Origin: Flammula alnicola
Taxonomy: Eukaryota; Basidiomycota; Agaricomycetes; Agaricales; Strophariaceae
DNA: 64,000 nucleotides
NCBI GenBank assembly: GCA_015499995.1
Contig: JADNRV010000036.1
Span: 310,001 to 374,000, forward strand
Direction: 5' to 3'
Shown here: positions 10,918-23,077 of the stretch, piece by piece
How the letters are laid out: each line of letters starts with the position of its first letter
Numbering within the stretch: position 1 is the stretch's first letter
Made by a program: the position numbers and the translations under genes
The notes under the pieces: model-generated
The model's input: the letters and a program-made list of their open reading frames with translations, nothing else
The model's database searches: none
What the model was told of the DNA's origin: nothing

Positions 10918-13260
10918 ATGGCATCGATTATTCCGCTGTCAGCAAACTTCTCGTCTTACCAGGCCGCTGCTTTCTTCGCTGTCATTCTATATGTTTATCT
11001 AGCTCTTCGGAGGCGACGAGTAGAAAGGCTCGCGAACCCTCGAGGTCTCCCGTATCCACCTGGACCTAAACCTCTCCCAATCATAGGCAACATGCTCGAC
11101 ATCGCAACCAACAATGAATCAGCAGCGTACCAGCGTCTTGCAGATAAGTATGGTGCGGGCTTCCTCTTGCAATGATTGTTTCTTGAGGACATCATATGTG
11201 CTAATAATCTTAAATAGGTGACTTGGTATTTTTGAGCGCATTTGGGAAGAACCTCCTTTTCCTGAACTCGTTGGAGATTGCGAACGAGTTGTTTGATAAC
11301 CGTTCTGCAAATTATTCGGATCGCAGTGAATCGACCATGAGCCACGATTTGTATGTCTCCGCCTCGTACTATCTTGATTTTTGGCTTATACTTCCTTTGA
11401 AGGATGGGATGGGATTTTAGCTTTGGACATATGCGCTATGGTGATATCTTCTACTGTCTACGCGAACTTGGTCTGACGATCAACTTGTCTTGCAGGTGAC
11501 CGTTGGAAGAAACATCGTCGCATATTTCATAGTCAGTTCCAACAGTCTGTAGCTCCCACATATTGGCCCATCCAAAGGAGAGAAGCGCATGCCCTGCTTC
11601 GCCGACTTTTGCATTCTCCCGAGAATTTAGACTACCATTTGCGACAGTGAGTTAGAATGCCGACTAGCCTTCCTCATCGGATATTGGTTATAAATATGGC
11701 CATATCTAGCAATGCCGCCGCTGTAATTATGGGTGTTACCTACGGGATCAAGATAGCTGCTACGCAAGATCGCTATATAACAATAGCGGAGAAAGCTTTG
11801 GAAGGCATGGGCCAAGCAGCCAGTCCAGGCGCTTTCCTGGTTGATTTAATTCCTTCTCGTGAGTTGTTTGAGTTTATTTCCTGGAGTAGTCCTCTAAATT
11901 CAGCGCTCGCACCAGTCAAACACGTCCCGTGCGTCATAGCCATCGTCGTTCTTCAATGGCGTACGCTTTCTTACTCTTTTGGGGATAGTGAATGGGTTCC
12001 TGGCGCGTCTTTCAAGCGCAAAGCGCGTGAATGGCGTAGTGCCGTAATGCAAATGAGAAGCGCTCCATTTGCGACTGTCGTTGATGAGATGGTGAGAATT
12101 CCTGCCCAGCATTTACGAGTATTGTCCACCAACGCACTGCATCGTCAGAAAAAAGGGGTCGCTCCTCCTTCATTCGCTTCCACTCTCCTTCACGAGCTTG
12201 AGATGAAGGAGAATGTTGAAGACGAAGTTGAAACCATCAAGAATTGCTCCGGACTAACTTATGCTGGTGAGTTGTGCAACAGAGCATATAAATTGCCTAT
12301 CTGACCAAAACCTTAATAGCTGGCGCGGAAAGCGTGCGTCTGTGGCCTCTTCCTTCATTCAATGAGCTTCTAATATTGGATCGTAGACCGTGTCTACTTT
12401 GGCTTCCTTCATCCTCGCAGTTGTCACCCATCCAGAGGTTCAAGTAAAGGCCCAGGAAGAACTCGATCGCGTGGTCGGACGAGACCGTCTCCCAGAATTC
12501 AGCGACCGGTCGTCTCTTCCTTACATCAACGCAATTGTCAAAGAAGTTTTACGGTTAGTATCTTTGGCCTTTCTAGTTGAGGCTGACCGGCTGACTGGCT
12601 GGTCGTTTTTCAGCTGGAATCCTGTTGCACCTCTTGGTTCGTCAAGACATTCTCGAGCGCCACGTATGCGACAATATTAATGTGTATCCAGGGCTTCCGC
12701 ACATGGCGACCCGAGACGATGAATTCAATGGTTATTTTATCCCGGCTGGGACCATCATAGTTGGCAATTCCTGGTCTGTACAAGTCCTGTCTGCTTCATT
12801 GCTGTTCTCGTCATTGACGTCTCCTCAATGAAGGAGAATTCTGCACGATCCAAAGGCCTACCCTGAGCCTCGTCTTTTTAACCCAGATAGATTCATGGGC
12901 GAAGGCGACAAGGGCGAAAGACAGCATCTTTCGCCTTCCGATCCACTTTCTGCAGCGTTCGGCTATGGTCGCAGATTCTGTCCTGGACGGTTTGTGGGAG
13001 AAGCACAGGTCTGGCTCTCCATCGCGTGCATCTCGAGTGTCTTCCAGATCAGTCCGGGACTCGATAAGATGGGAAGCCCAATTATCGTCGAACCAGCATT
13101 TTCATCGAAAGGAATGATTTGGTGAGCACAGAAGAAACATCTCAAAACAGGATGTGATACTTATTTTGATTTTAGTCATCCTTTGCCATTCAAGTTCTCG
13201 ATGAAGCCAAGGAATGATGCGGCTCGATCGTTGATTGAACAAACCGAGTACAATTCTTGA
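10918..13260 (+). CDS. Cytochrome P450 monooxygenase (first copy)
   Basis: Complete CYP reconstructed across about 13 short introns. It starts with a hydrophobic membrane anchor ([14 protein letters not shown]), then the proline-rich hinge [15 protein letters not shown]. Next come the C-helix [16 protein letters not shown] and the I-helix oxygen-binding AGAEST. The K-helix gives EVLR, followed by the PDRF region and the heme-binding [11 protein letters not shown] with its cysteine ligand. The arrangement resembles the large basidiomycete families annotated as O-methylsterigmatocystin-oxidoreductase-like. It should act at the ER membrane with a P450 reductase, hydroxylating an unknown lipophilic substrate. 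It is convergent with the flavin oxidoreductase downstream (442 bases apart). I saw no frameshift. Start chosen at MASIIPL because it directly precedes the anchor. Confidence 0.92.
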
Positions 13261-13701
13261 ACACAATCTTGTATAACGCTTGCAATCTAGGTGTCAGGCC
13301 CGAAGACGCTACACCGCATTCTTGGATATACTTCACATAAGTGACTTGCATTTCCTGACCTCCTAGCCCTATGGATCGTTCCTCTGATTCGTCAATGATC
13401 CAACGTGTTTTCTTGCCTCTTGTGACGTGCAGCGGCCCAAGCCTTCTGGATGTTGCTGAGTGTTTAGCGATGGGCGCCTGTGCCTCTAATTGAAAACGCT
13501 ATGAGCACAAAGTTAAGCGAACAATGAAGAATATTTGCGGTCTACCTTCTACCGCTCGAAGAGGTTAATACAAACTCTTTTGGTCGCGATCTATGCAAGA
13601 TATTTGATCACCTACTTCAGTCTTGAAGATAACGCCACCAGAACGGAGAACGGAAAGCAATTATATTCGCAACGGAAAGTGTTTGATGACATTCTTGTGA
13701 A
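13261..13701. other. Convergent intergenic region
   Basis: 3' flanks of the P450 (plus) and the flavin oxidoreductase (minus). No gene is visible. Confidence 0.5.
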
Positions 13702-15265
13702 TTACCGATGACGAGAAGAACCAGAATAGCCAGGCGCGTTTGCAGCGTTGCGGATACTTGTAGCAATCTGGGGACCGACGTTGACAGTGTGACCATTTTC
13801 GTCACTTCTGTCTAGTTTAAACTGCGAGATGTCATACGCCGTCTCCCCATCTACTAAAAGCTCCTTCAAAACCCTTCCTATAAGTGGGACAAACTTCATT
13901 CCCCAGCCAGCAGTAAAGACAGCGATACTCTTCGATCGGCGAGGAAGTGCCTCCTTCGGAAGCAAGTGGTCGGGGATATAGTCCAAGACAAACATATTGT
14001 CGTAGACGTTTGTCTGCAGGCACTCCGATGTGAAGACTGGAACTGGACGTTTGCCAACGCCGACAACATGGTTGCTGACCCACTGACGAACATTCTCCAA
14101 GTTCTCGGGTGGGATAACGGTAGGGTTGCGTTCATTCGGGTCCTTGATAACGCGCCCTGGAGCGTCAACGGCAATGCGAGCGGCGTTCGGCGGGCCCCAT
14201 GGTACAGCAGGGAAGCCGTAGAAGAGATTCGAGATAGGACCGCTAATAGAAGGGGTATCTTCAGCGAACTGGAACCACATCTTCGGGAATTGGACATTCA
14301 TGTCCATCTGGAAATACATAGAAGCCTAAAGTGGAAAACCCATGTACACTGAGCATCGAGTTCAAAGAGCAGGAGCAATGATTACGCTCACCATCTCCCA
14401 GATATCGAGATCCAACGTAAAATTGAAGGAAGGGGCAAGAATGTGATTGACGAATGCGCCACATGTGATGGCGATCTTCTTAGCGTCCGTCCTTTGCAGT
14501 GTGGGGACGACGCTGCTTCCCTTGTCGCTGCCCATTTCGACGTATACGCGCCATTCGTCGACCAAATGGCTATCCTTGACCTGGATCCTTTTCACCTCGG
14601 CATACTGCTTGAGCTGCACACCGTACTTTACGCACAGGCCATACAAGGAGGAAGTAAGAAGCGGAACATTGATGACCCCGTTGTCGACGATGTCCAAGGC
14701 TTCATAGTTGTCCGGTAAATTCTGGAAAGGGTTCTCCGCCTGAATCTCGTCGCGGCTCAGCTTCTTGAAACTCATATTATGCTTGGTTAGATTGGGAATT
14801 GGGCCTGTAAGCGTGCCTTCGGGACCGCCGGCACCATAGTTTGGATCTCCAAAGTTGAGCAGACCGGACATGTGACGGAGCTTTCCAACTTGGATTTCGA
14901 GTTCGTCCCAGAGACCCATGGCTTTGACTGCGAGATCCGCCATAAATTCTTCGGTATATGCCGTTCTAAACATTCTGACAAGGTCCTAATTTCAAGAAAA
15001 TTAATGGCTGCCACGAAATAGACGACAGTATTGAGACGACGTACACCAGAGCTCCCGGCTTGGTTGAAAAACAATGATTTCTCGTAAACCACGACCTTTT
15101 TGCCGGCCTTTGCACATTCATAAGCTGTTGCGAGGCTTAACGAAGCGATGATGTAAAAAACTGGACATTACAGCGGAAAAAGTGTGCCTACCCCATAGGC
15201 CCACCGCCAATGACGACGACATCGAATGTATCAACAGAATATTCTTCGAATAGTGCTTCAGACAT
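13702..15265 (-). CDS. FAD-dependent oxidoreductase, sarcosine/L-pipecolate oxidase-like (DAO family)
   Basis: DAO-fold flavoenzyme with three introns, expected to oxidise a secondary or N-methylated amino acid. The N-terminus carries the dinucleotide-binding motif VVVIGGGPMGLATAYECA followed by KKVVVYEK. The middle contains the KLSRDEIQAENPF and GLCVKYGVQ stretches typical of this group. The C-terminal part has SECLQTNVYDNMFVLDYIP, aligned with the C-x-x-T-x-x-x-D-x-x-F-x-[IL]-D motif of monomeric sarcosine oxidases in which the cysteine can bind FAD covalently; covalent attachment here is inferred. AGWGMKFVPLIGRVL is the second FAD-contact segment. It is transcribed divergently from the amine oxidase with about 1.2 kb between starts. 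No peroxisomal SKL-type end is present (ends SRHR). Confidence 0.88.
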
Positions 15266-16466
15266 GGCTTAAACGAGTTAACTTCATCAGCATCACGATA
15301 AATTCTAGAACACGTTGATAAGAGACTAACTTTTGCTTTTGTTCAATAAAACTTCACAGCGCTGGCTGTGCTAATACCGATAGATATCGATGCGCGAAGC
15401 TGCAATATTTATACTTCTCGCGTGGGGTCAAATTTGAAGCTGTCAACGTAAACGTATGACGGCAGTCAGCTGGTTTCTCGAGAAATGAGGTGGCCATGTT
15501 CGTCAGAAGTTTGGCAGGTTCCACTGTTCCAAGTTTCACCGTTGTTGGTCATTGGGTAGTGCCTGGATGTCATTGTGCTATTTACGCCAGTGTTTGCATG
15601 GCTTTGCACCTGTCAGGGTCAACGGTACACCTCCCACAGCGCATCCTCATGTGCTTTATTCTCTTGACAGATTCCATAAACCAGAAGCGTTAACCAGGAG
15701 ATTGACCTAGTTGAAGTCTCCAAGATTGGAACATCAATGACATCTCGCTCTTTGAGAGAAAGATGGCCGGGGTTTATTTCTGCTTGTTCAAGGAAAAGTA
15801 AGTTAATTTGACTCGCCTCTGCTGACATGGAGGTACTCAATCCATTCGTTTCGGAGCAGCAGGTCCTAACGTATCAGCAATTGTAAGCTTTAAAAGGCTT
15901 TTGTCAATGTGCTAATGTTTATCACTGATATCGGTATCCTTCAGGGTACAGTACTGCACCAAATCACACCGGACTTTTGAAGTCCCGGTTTTCGACAAGA
16001 GGAATGCTATGAACTTGCGTTTCTTATCGATGTGGGACATTATCTATTACGAGAACCACAATCGACGTTTCCTCCAGTGACAGGTGGAATACGGAGAACT
16101 TCCACTGCGGCGTTAATCGCAATTTTCTGGAAGGACACTGACGCGGTTCCTTGCTTGAATATGGTCACATTCTACCACTGTTGTCCACCTGACGTCCCCT
16201 TCTGCATTGCGGCGTGGCTTCAAGGCTCGACAATGCTTAAACGAGGCTCAAACGCGTATCAACCTGGTGACCCTCGAGGCTAGACTATGTTTAACCCTTG
16301 TCGAAGCTCGGAAGGTCAATTATATGCTCTACCTGCCTATAAGTATAGTTGCTTGCTCGTAGCCGGATATCCTCAGGACAGGTACTCCCATTCGTAAGGT
16401 AAGTCGCCATATATCCTAGGTAGTCTTCTCGCCGTGGTAACCCAAGGTTATTCCAGATACTTCACA
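15266..16466. other. Divergent intergenic region between two amino-acid oxidases
   Basis: Shared upstream region of the minus-strand flavin oxidoreductase and the plus-strand amine oxidase. Short open frames here have no recognisable product. The arrangement would permit common regulation. Confidence 0.45.
15405..15414 (-). promoter_or_regulatory. Possible TATA box of the flavin oxidoreductase
   Basis: Read on the minus strand, AGTATAAATATTGC lies about 140 bases upstream of the proposed start codon. The position suits a TATA element; there is no other support. Confidence 0.4.
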
Positions 16467-18476
16467 ATGAACACGACCTTAGACAACGTCATTTTTGCGC
16501 CGATTGCCGATGGAAAGCACTTTCGCAACCATGAAGCCTCCATCCGTGACTTTGCCGCACATATTGTCGTCGATCAAGCCATCAAGATAGGAATCGAGTT
16601 GGCAAAGAACTCCGGAGGAACATCGCCTCATGATCTTCCTGGCCCCGTCGAAGGATCTCCCCGCTTCCCTCCCGTTCTACCAGTCGATCCTGCCAAGTCA
16701 CTCGGTACTACAAAAGCGACTTTGGGGACCGTCTGTATCATTGGTGCCGGGGCTGCAGGATTGTACACCGCCATGATACTCCAGAGCCTAGGCATCGAAT
16801 ACGAAATCTTGGAGGCGAACGACCGCTTTGGTGGACGACTGTTCACTCACCGCTTCAACGGCTCGGACGGCTTGCACGCTCCCGTTGGCACCCCAGCCCG
16901 TTACGATTACTTCGACGTTGGGGCCATGCGCTTTCCTGATATGCCATTTATGACGCGGGTCTTCGACTTGTTCGATCACATCGGAATTAAAAAGTTGTTG
17001 GTCGACTATAAACTGTCCGCAGACAATAATCTCCAGTATTACAACACTGTACCTCCCTTGAACTCGACACAGTCCGATATCCAGGCTGCCGACGACTATT
17101 TCCGCGTTTCGGTGAGCAAGGGGGGAACGGTGCCCGACGACTTTGTGAAGGAATCTGTCAGCTACTGGACCGGAAGGATTTATGATCGATTCAAGGCCCT
17201 TTTTGCGGAGCTCGATACGCCTAATCTCCCTGACGAGAAACGCCGTGAAATATTCGCGCGGGCGTGGAAGGAGTTGGTTAGTCAAGACTATCATACAACA
17301 CGTAGCTTCATGCGCGCCGGCCTCTACGGAGTTCCTCCATATCCCGGGCCTGTCATCGAATGGCTCGAGATGTTCGATAGCGCTACAGGTCTATACGATT
17401 CTGCCTTCGTCGAGAGTGTGATGGTACGTGTTACGCTTCTAGTCGTCTTACAATATGCTTAACATGAACATAAACAGGACTCGCTCGATTTCGACTGGCC
17501 ATATCCCCATGTAACTCCTGGCCCGCAAAAGGAAACACCTTGGTTTTGCATCGACGGTGGTTCCGATCACATCGCCCGCGAAATGGCCAAGCGACTCGAC
17601 AATCAGCCAAAATTAAAGCACAGAGTAACGAAGATTTCAGAAAGCGACCTCGGCATGGAAGTCACTGTTTCTGGCGAGCTTACACCACGCCAATATTCTC
17701 AAGTGATATGCACGGTTCCATTAGGCTGCCTTGGAGGGATTGACATCGATGGCTGCGATCTCCTTTACAGCCAGAAGCAGGCAGTACGCGCCCTCAGATA
17801 TGACGCATCAACCAAAGTCGGCATCAAGTTCCAGAACCGTTGGTGGCAGGATCCTAGCATCATGGGCAACGCAACCATTCGCGGCGGTCAATCCAGCACT
17901 GATATATCTCCTCGCACTTGTGTCTACCCATCTTACGGCCTTGACTGCAAGGAAGCGCCAGGCATCTTACTTGCAAGCTATACGTGGGCGCAAGACGCAC
18001 TGCGCTTTGGTTCCATCGTCGATAACGCGCCCGTAACCCCTTCGAAATTGGAAACCAACGTCCTCCTCGAACTCACTCTGAAAAGTCTCTCGAAAATGCA
18101 TGGCATCCCTCAGGAAAAATTCGGTCCAGTGCTTGATCACTACGCACACAGCTTCTACGCCGACCCCCTTGCGCGCGGCGCGTTTGCACTGTTCGGCCCA
18201 GGACAATTCGGCCATCCTAATGACCAGTTTAGTATGTTCGCGAGCATTAAAGCGCCTGCCGCGCATGGCAAGTTCCACATCGCCGGCGAGGCGACATCTG
18301 TGCACCATGCCTGGGTCCTCGGAAGCCTCAACTCGGCTTGGAGGGCGGTATACAACTCCCTCATCGGTCAACCTGAGCTTCAGGAACAGTTGATCAAGAA
18401 GTGGGGGATTCCTGATGAGGAGAACGAGGTTCATCTGCATGCTCTCAGCGAGCTCGCACTTGCGAGATTCTTGTAA
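16467..18476 (+). CDS. Flavin monoamine oxidase / L-amino-acid oxidase
   Basis: Two exons (16467-17423 and 17478-18476) give 651 residues. The FAD-binding motif CIIGAGAAGLYTAMILQSLG-x-YEILEA is followed by NDRFGGRL. The C-terminus has FHIAGEATSVHHAWVLGSL with the second flavin segment. KVGIKFQNRWWQD and DVGAMRFPDM are also typical of fungal L-amino-acid/amine oxidases. The enzyme should deaminate an amino acid or amine with oxygen, giving the keto product, ammonia and hydrogen peroxide. No signal peptide is obvious: the N-terminus MNTTLDNVIF is polar. An in-frame ATG at 16434 would add 11 residues; the start at 16467 is preferred but not certain. It sits between another flavin oxidase and two 7-TM genes. 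Confidence 0.9.
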
Positions 18477-18982
18477 AATTAACTCCGCGCGATTCTTGGT
18501 TGCCTGGAGGCGTCGAAACGCACAGACTCTTCATTTTCTCAGCTACATACCTTTGTCCTCAATTCTTTCCACTATGACGTACTGCCTTTGTATCTTTAAG
18601 CAGCCTTTCAGTCGAGTCATACCTTTCTTGTGAATGAATTTGCGGAATTCATGACCGGATTCCTGATGGAAATTTTAGAAGTAAGTAATAAAAAATCACC
18701 GCGCATGACGGGAGAAGGACTTACCTATGCAGCTTGCAAATCTGGATGGTGTCAATGAATCGAGTATGCAAGGGTCGATATAGGGTGAGGCTGTGAAGCC
18801 ACCATCAAATTAGCTAGAGCTGCCTTAATTTTGCGAGGTACTTGTGATAAGCCCAAGATAAGGCAAGATTGAGTGTTGATTAATGGCTGGTTCCCGATTT
18901 TCAAAGAATGCTAATTTGTGGGTGTTGGGAACTTAGAAAGTTGTTGCCACAGCCTACCTTCGCATACAGATGGTCATTACCG
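18477..18982. other. Intergenic before the duplicated region
   Basis: 3' flank of the amine oxidase; AT-rich, no gene seen. Confidence 0.4.
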
Positions 18983-20865
18983 ACTTGCCAGTAAACTTGA
19001 AAAAGGAAATATTTTCCAAGAAAAGGCTGCCGGGGTGCGGCCATCCGTGGCTGAGTTGACGTTGATCCGAATTAATTATGAGTTAGTCGGAACTCAGGGT
19101 GATCATCATCTCTCGGAGCTGGCCAAAGTACCTCGTTCTGGTTGCCTGATGCATCGAGTAGCACTCCTGTCGAAACGCAAGGTTGTGAGTCACCGCCCCC
19201 GTCAGTCTTCTATGATCTCAAAATTTTACTTTAAAGACGCGAGCCGCTAATTTACCCGTCGCAAAGCATCGATTCCCCTTCGCATCTTATTTGTTCACTG
19301 CCGTTTACAACATGTCAGCCCAGCTCATTCCTGGTCCAGATATTTACCCGGAGCTGCTGCTCATTGGGACAATTATTGCATCGGTTGCATACGGCATTGT
19401 CATTATGATGTTTGTCCATTGTTTTCGGCTCCTCCTGAAGATGCCATACATATACTCCAAACGGATGAGGGGCTTTATCTTTTTCTACATCACCGTCATG
19501 TTCTTGCTCAGCACATTGGCGTGGATTCAACAAACTATCGGTATGACGATGGTTATATTTAGGACTTCCGCGCCGGACTTCGTAGTATTTGGCCCGTCCG
19601 ACTTTCAGGACACCATCGAATTCTTTTTCCAAAATGGTACCCTATTTCTCCCATTCACTATTTTAGGTGCAGATGTATTCATGGTAAGTTAATGTATGAC
19701 TGTCTCTAATCAGATTGCTAACTTCTTTGCATCTATGATGATAGCTCTGGCGCTGTCTGGTCTTATACCAAGGAGCATCGCGGCTGCTTCAAATATTCGT
19801 CTTTACCTGTCTTTCTCTAATCTTACTTACGTCTTTGGGTGAGTCTTTCCTATCAGCTATAATATTAGCTAACTCGAAACCTCTATTGCACACAAGGAAA
19901 TGCGATATTATTCTGTATAACGCCCGTCTTGCGAGCCTTTCTTCTTGCAGCATTGACGGCATTAGTCAACCTAATTCTTGCTCTGCTGATCGTGTTGCGA
20001 CTCGTGTACCATCAAAGGCGTCTTAGAAAAATGCTCGGAGTTGCACATGGCTCGGGATATGCACGAATTATGGCCATGTGCATCGAATCCTGCGCTCTGA
20101 TTGTGATATTCAGCGGGGTTTATGGAGTTCTTTTTTTTGAGCAGGCCAATGGCTCGCAAATCCCACTCATGATCCTCCCACACATATACGTGAGCTTCCA
20201 TGATTTTTTTTGGTGCCAGTTCTATCAATGGCTTATCATTATTTAGGTCATATCACCATATCTTATTATCGCTAAAGTCGCTCAAGGAAGGGCTGCCACC
20301 ACCGTCATGCCTTCAATTGAAGCGGTGGGTGATCAAGCAGTGACTCATCGGAATGGGCATACCCCAAGAGTGCTCGAAAGCATTCGCTTCAATCCGGTCT
20401 CAATAGATGAAAGCCATATTTCCGGCTTGGAAGTCCACGACGTTGAAGCTGCTGAGAAAGCTACACTGCCTCTGCCTCTACAAACTGCGTGATGATTCTA
20501 TGGAATGATATGTCAGGTAAACACCTAAACACATGTTTTCAGTGATTGCTAATATTTATATTCATCCCGATAAACCAGCTTTGGAGTATGACAATCCTTT
20601 CCTCAATATTTCCACCATACTGCTCTTCGTGCAAGATTTTGTCGAGTCCTTTGTATGCACTGGATCATGGAAGCGGATCGACGAGCGTTCGGGGCTGCCG
20701 ATTTTTTTTGCAATATAATCAACGTTGAACGCAGAAAGGATGGTATTTATGACCGGCGGACCTCCATCGATATGCAACAGCACAATTTTTTAGAGAGAGG
20801 CTCGCACTCGCAAGGTTCCTGTAAAAGATGTTGAACACGGACTCGGAATTTGCATGGAATTCAGA
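18983..20865 (+). repeat. Tandem duplication, unit 1 (about 1.88 kb)
   Basis: Direct head-to-tail duplication. The unit begins with CCAGTAAACTTGAAAAAGG and includes upstream region, 7-TM gene and downstream region ending near TGTTGAACACGG. Unit 2 follows with no spacer. Confidence 0.88.
19312..20492 (+). CDS. Seven-transmembrane protein, basidiomycete-specific type, copy 1
   Basis: Four exons (19312-19683, 19745-19838, 19897-20189, 20247-20492) give 334 residues. About seven hydrophobic segments are visible, for example IGTIIASVAYGIVIMMFVHC, FFYITVMFLLSTLAWI, TLFLPFTILGADVFM, IFVFTCLSLILLTSLG, ALVNLILALLIVLRL, CALIVIFSGVYGVLFFE and ILPHIYVISPYLIIAK. A polar C-terminal tail follows. This layout matches the numerous 7-TM proteins of unknown function in Agaricomycetes (DUF6533/6534-like), but I cannot assign a named family. 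Receptor-like function is speculation. A near-identical paralogue follows directly. The start MSAQLIPGPDIYPE precedes the first membrane segment closely. Confidence 0.82.
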
Positions 20866-22752
20866 ACTTACCAGTAAACTTGAAAAAGGAAATATTTACC
20901 AAGAAAAGGCTGCCGGGCCGTGGGCGAACTGACGTTGATCCGAATTAATTATAAATTCGAGTTAGTAGGTGATCTCAAGTTGGAGCTGGCCAAAATAGCT
21001 CGTTCTGGTTGCCTGATGCATCGATGAGCACTCCAGTCAAAACGCAAGGCTGTGAGTCACTGCCCCCGTCAGGCCTTCTATGATCTCAAATTTCTGCTTT
21101 AAAGACGCGAGCCGGCGCTCCCAACTTACCCGTCGCATACCACCGATTCCCCTTCTCGTATCTTATTGATTCACTGTCGTTTACAACTTCATGTCAGCCC
21201 AGCTCATTCCTGGTCCAGATATTTACCGGGAGCTGCTGCTCATTGGGACAATTATTGCATCGGTTGCATACGGCATTGTCATTATGATGTTTGTCCATTG
21301 CTTTCGGCTCCTCCTGAAGACGCCATACATATGCTCCAAACGGATGAGGGGCTTTAACTTTTTCTACATCACCGTCATGTTCTTGCTCAGCACATTGGCC
21401 TGGATTCAAGAAACTGTCGGTATGACGCTGGTTATATTTAGGAGTGCGCCGGACGACTTCGCAATATTTAGCTTGTCCGACTTTCAGGCCATCATCGAAT
21501 TCTTTTTCCAAAATGGTACCCTATTTCTCCCATTCACTATTTTAGGTGCAGATGTATTCATGGTAGGTTAATGTACGACTGTCTCTAATCAGATTGCTAA
21601 CTTCTTTACGTCTATGATGATAGCTCTGGCGCTGTCTGGTCTTATACCAAGGAGCATCGCGGCGGCTTCAAATATTCGTCTTTACCTGTCTTTCTCTCAT
21701 CTTACTTACGTCTTTGGGTGAGTCTTTCCTATCAACTATAACAATATCAGCTAACTCGAAACCTCTTTTGCGCATAAGCAAATGCGATATTATTCTTTAT
21801 AGTGCCCATCTTGGAAGCCTTTCCTCTCGCAGCATTGACGGCGTTAGTCAACCTAATTCTTGCTCTGCTGATCGTGTTGCGACTCGCGTACCATCAAAGG
21901 CGTCTTAGAAAGCTGCTCGGAGTTGCACATGGCTCGGGATATGCACAAATTATGGCTATGTGCATCGAATCCTGCGCTCTGATTGTGATATTCACTGGGA
22001 TTTATGGAGTTCTTTTCTTTGAGCAAGCCAATGGCTCGGAAATCCCACTCATGATCCTTCCACACATATGCGTAAGCTTCCATTATTTTTTTGGTGCTAG
22101 TTCTATCAATGGCTTATCATTATTTAGGTCATATCACCATATCTTATTATCGCTAAAGTCGCTCAAGGAAGAGCTGCCACCACCATCATGCCTTCAATTG
22201 AAGCGATGGGTGATCATTCAGTGACCCATCAGAATGGGCGTACCCCAAGAGTGCTGGAAAGCATTCGCTTCAATCCGGTCTCAATAGATGAAAGTCATCT
22301 TTCCGGCTCGGAGGTCCACAACATTGAAGCTGCCATTGAAGCTGCTGAGAAAGCTACGCTGCCTCTGCCTATACAAACTGCGTAATGATTCTATGGAGTG
22401 ATATGTCAGGTAAACACCTAAACACATGTTTTCAATGATTGCTAATATTCACCCCGATGAACCAGCTTTGGAGTATTCCAATCCTTTCCTGAAGATTTCC
22501 ACCAGACTGCTCTTCACGCAAGATTTCGTCGAGGCTATCCTCTGTATCCACTGGATCATGGAAGCGGATCGACGAGCGTTCGGGGTTGCCGTTTTTTTTC
22601 TGGCGCAATATAATCAACGTTAAACGCAGAAAGGATGGCGTTTATGACCGGCGGACCTCCATCGATATGCAACAGCACAATTTTATAGAGAGAGGCTCGC
22701 ACTCGCAAGGCTCCTGTAAAAGATGTTGAACATGGAATTTGCATGGCATTCA
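20866..22752 (+). repeat. Tandem duplication, unit 2 (about 1.89 kb)
   Basis: Second unit of the direct duplication, collinear with the first including the 5' flank, all introns and about 250 bases of 3' flank. Differences are scattered substitutions and small indels, including the insertion repeating IEAA near the protein C-terminus. Confidence 0.88.
21191..22385 (+). CDS. Seven-transmembrane protein, basidiomycete-specific type, copy 2
   Basis: Paralogue of the preceding gene with the same four-exon plan and the same start MSAQLIPGPDIYRE. All membrane segments are kept. Visible changes are mostly conservative or lie in loops, such as a divergent extracellular-type loop (RSAPDDFAIFSLSDFQ versus RTSAPDFVVFGPSDFQ) and ILEAFPLAALT versus VLRAFLLAALT. 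There is no frameshift or stop, so both copies look functional. The first intron uses GTAGGT instead of GTAAGT. A four-residue tail insertion (IEAA duplicated) separates the copies. The function is unknown. Confidence 0.82.
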
Positions 22753-23077
22753 TGATTGGAGAACACGGCGGAAATTGCCGCTCTTCGGTGATCGCCGTAA
22801 TTCCGGACTTTTTGTAAGTATGTACTTACTCTGTATTCGACTGCCTCCTTGCTTGGACCTCTTTCGACATTGCATTAAGTGCCAGTGCGTTCGACCCAGA
22901 CATATGGAAATTTCAGATGTGAATATTATCGAAGACAACGGTATGATTTTCGACTTAATTTAATTGCCCAGCAAAACCTTCTTCGTGGGTACCGATTAAT
23001 AGCAACGGCACAAAAGGAACCTGTCAAGCCACTTGTTGATAGGATTACTCACGAGTCCTATTCTACGTTTCAGTTCA
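22753..23077. other. Intergenic between 7-TM copy 2 and the second P450
   Basis: No gene seen; should contain the P450 promoter. Confidence 0.4.
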
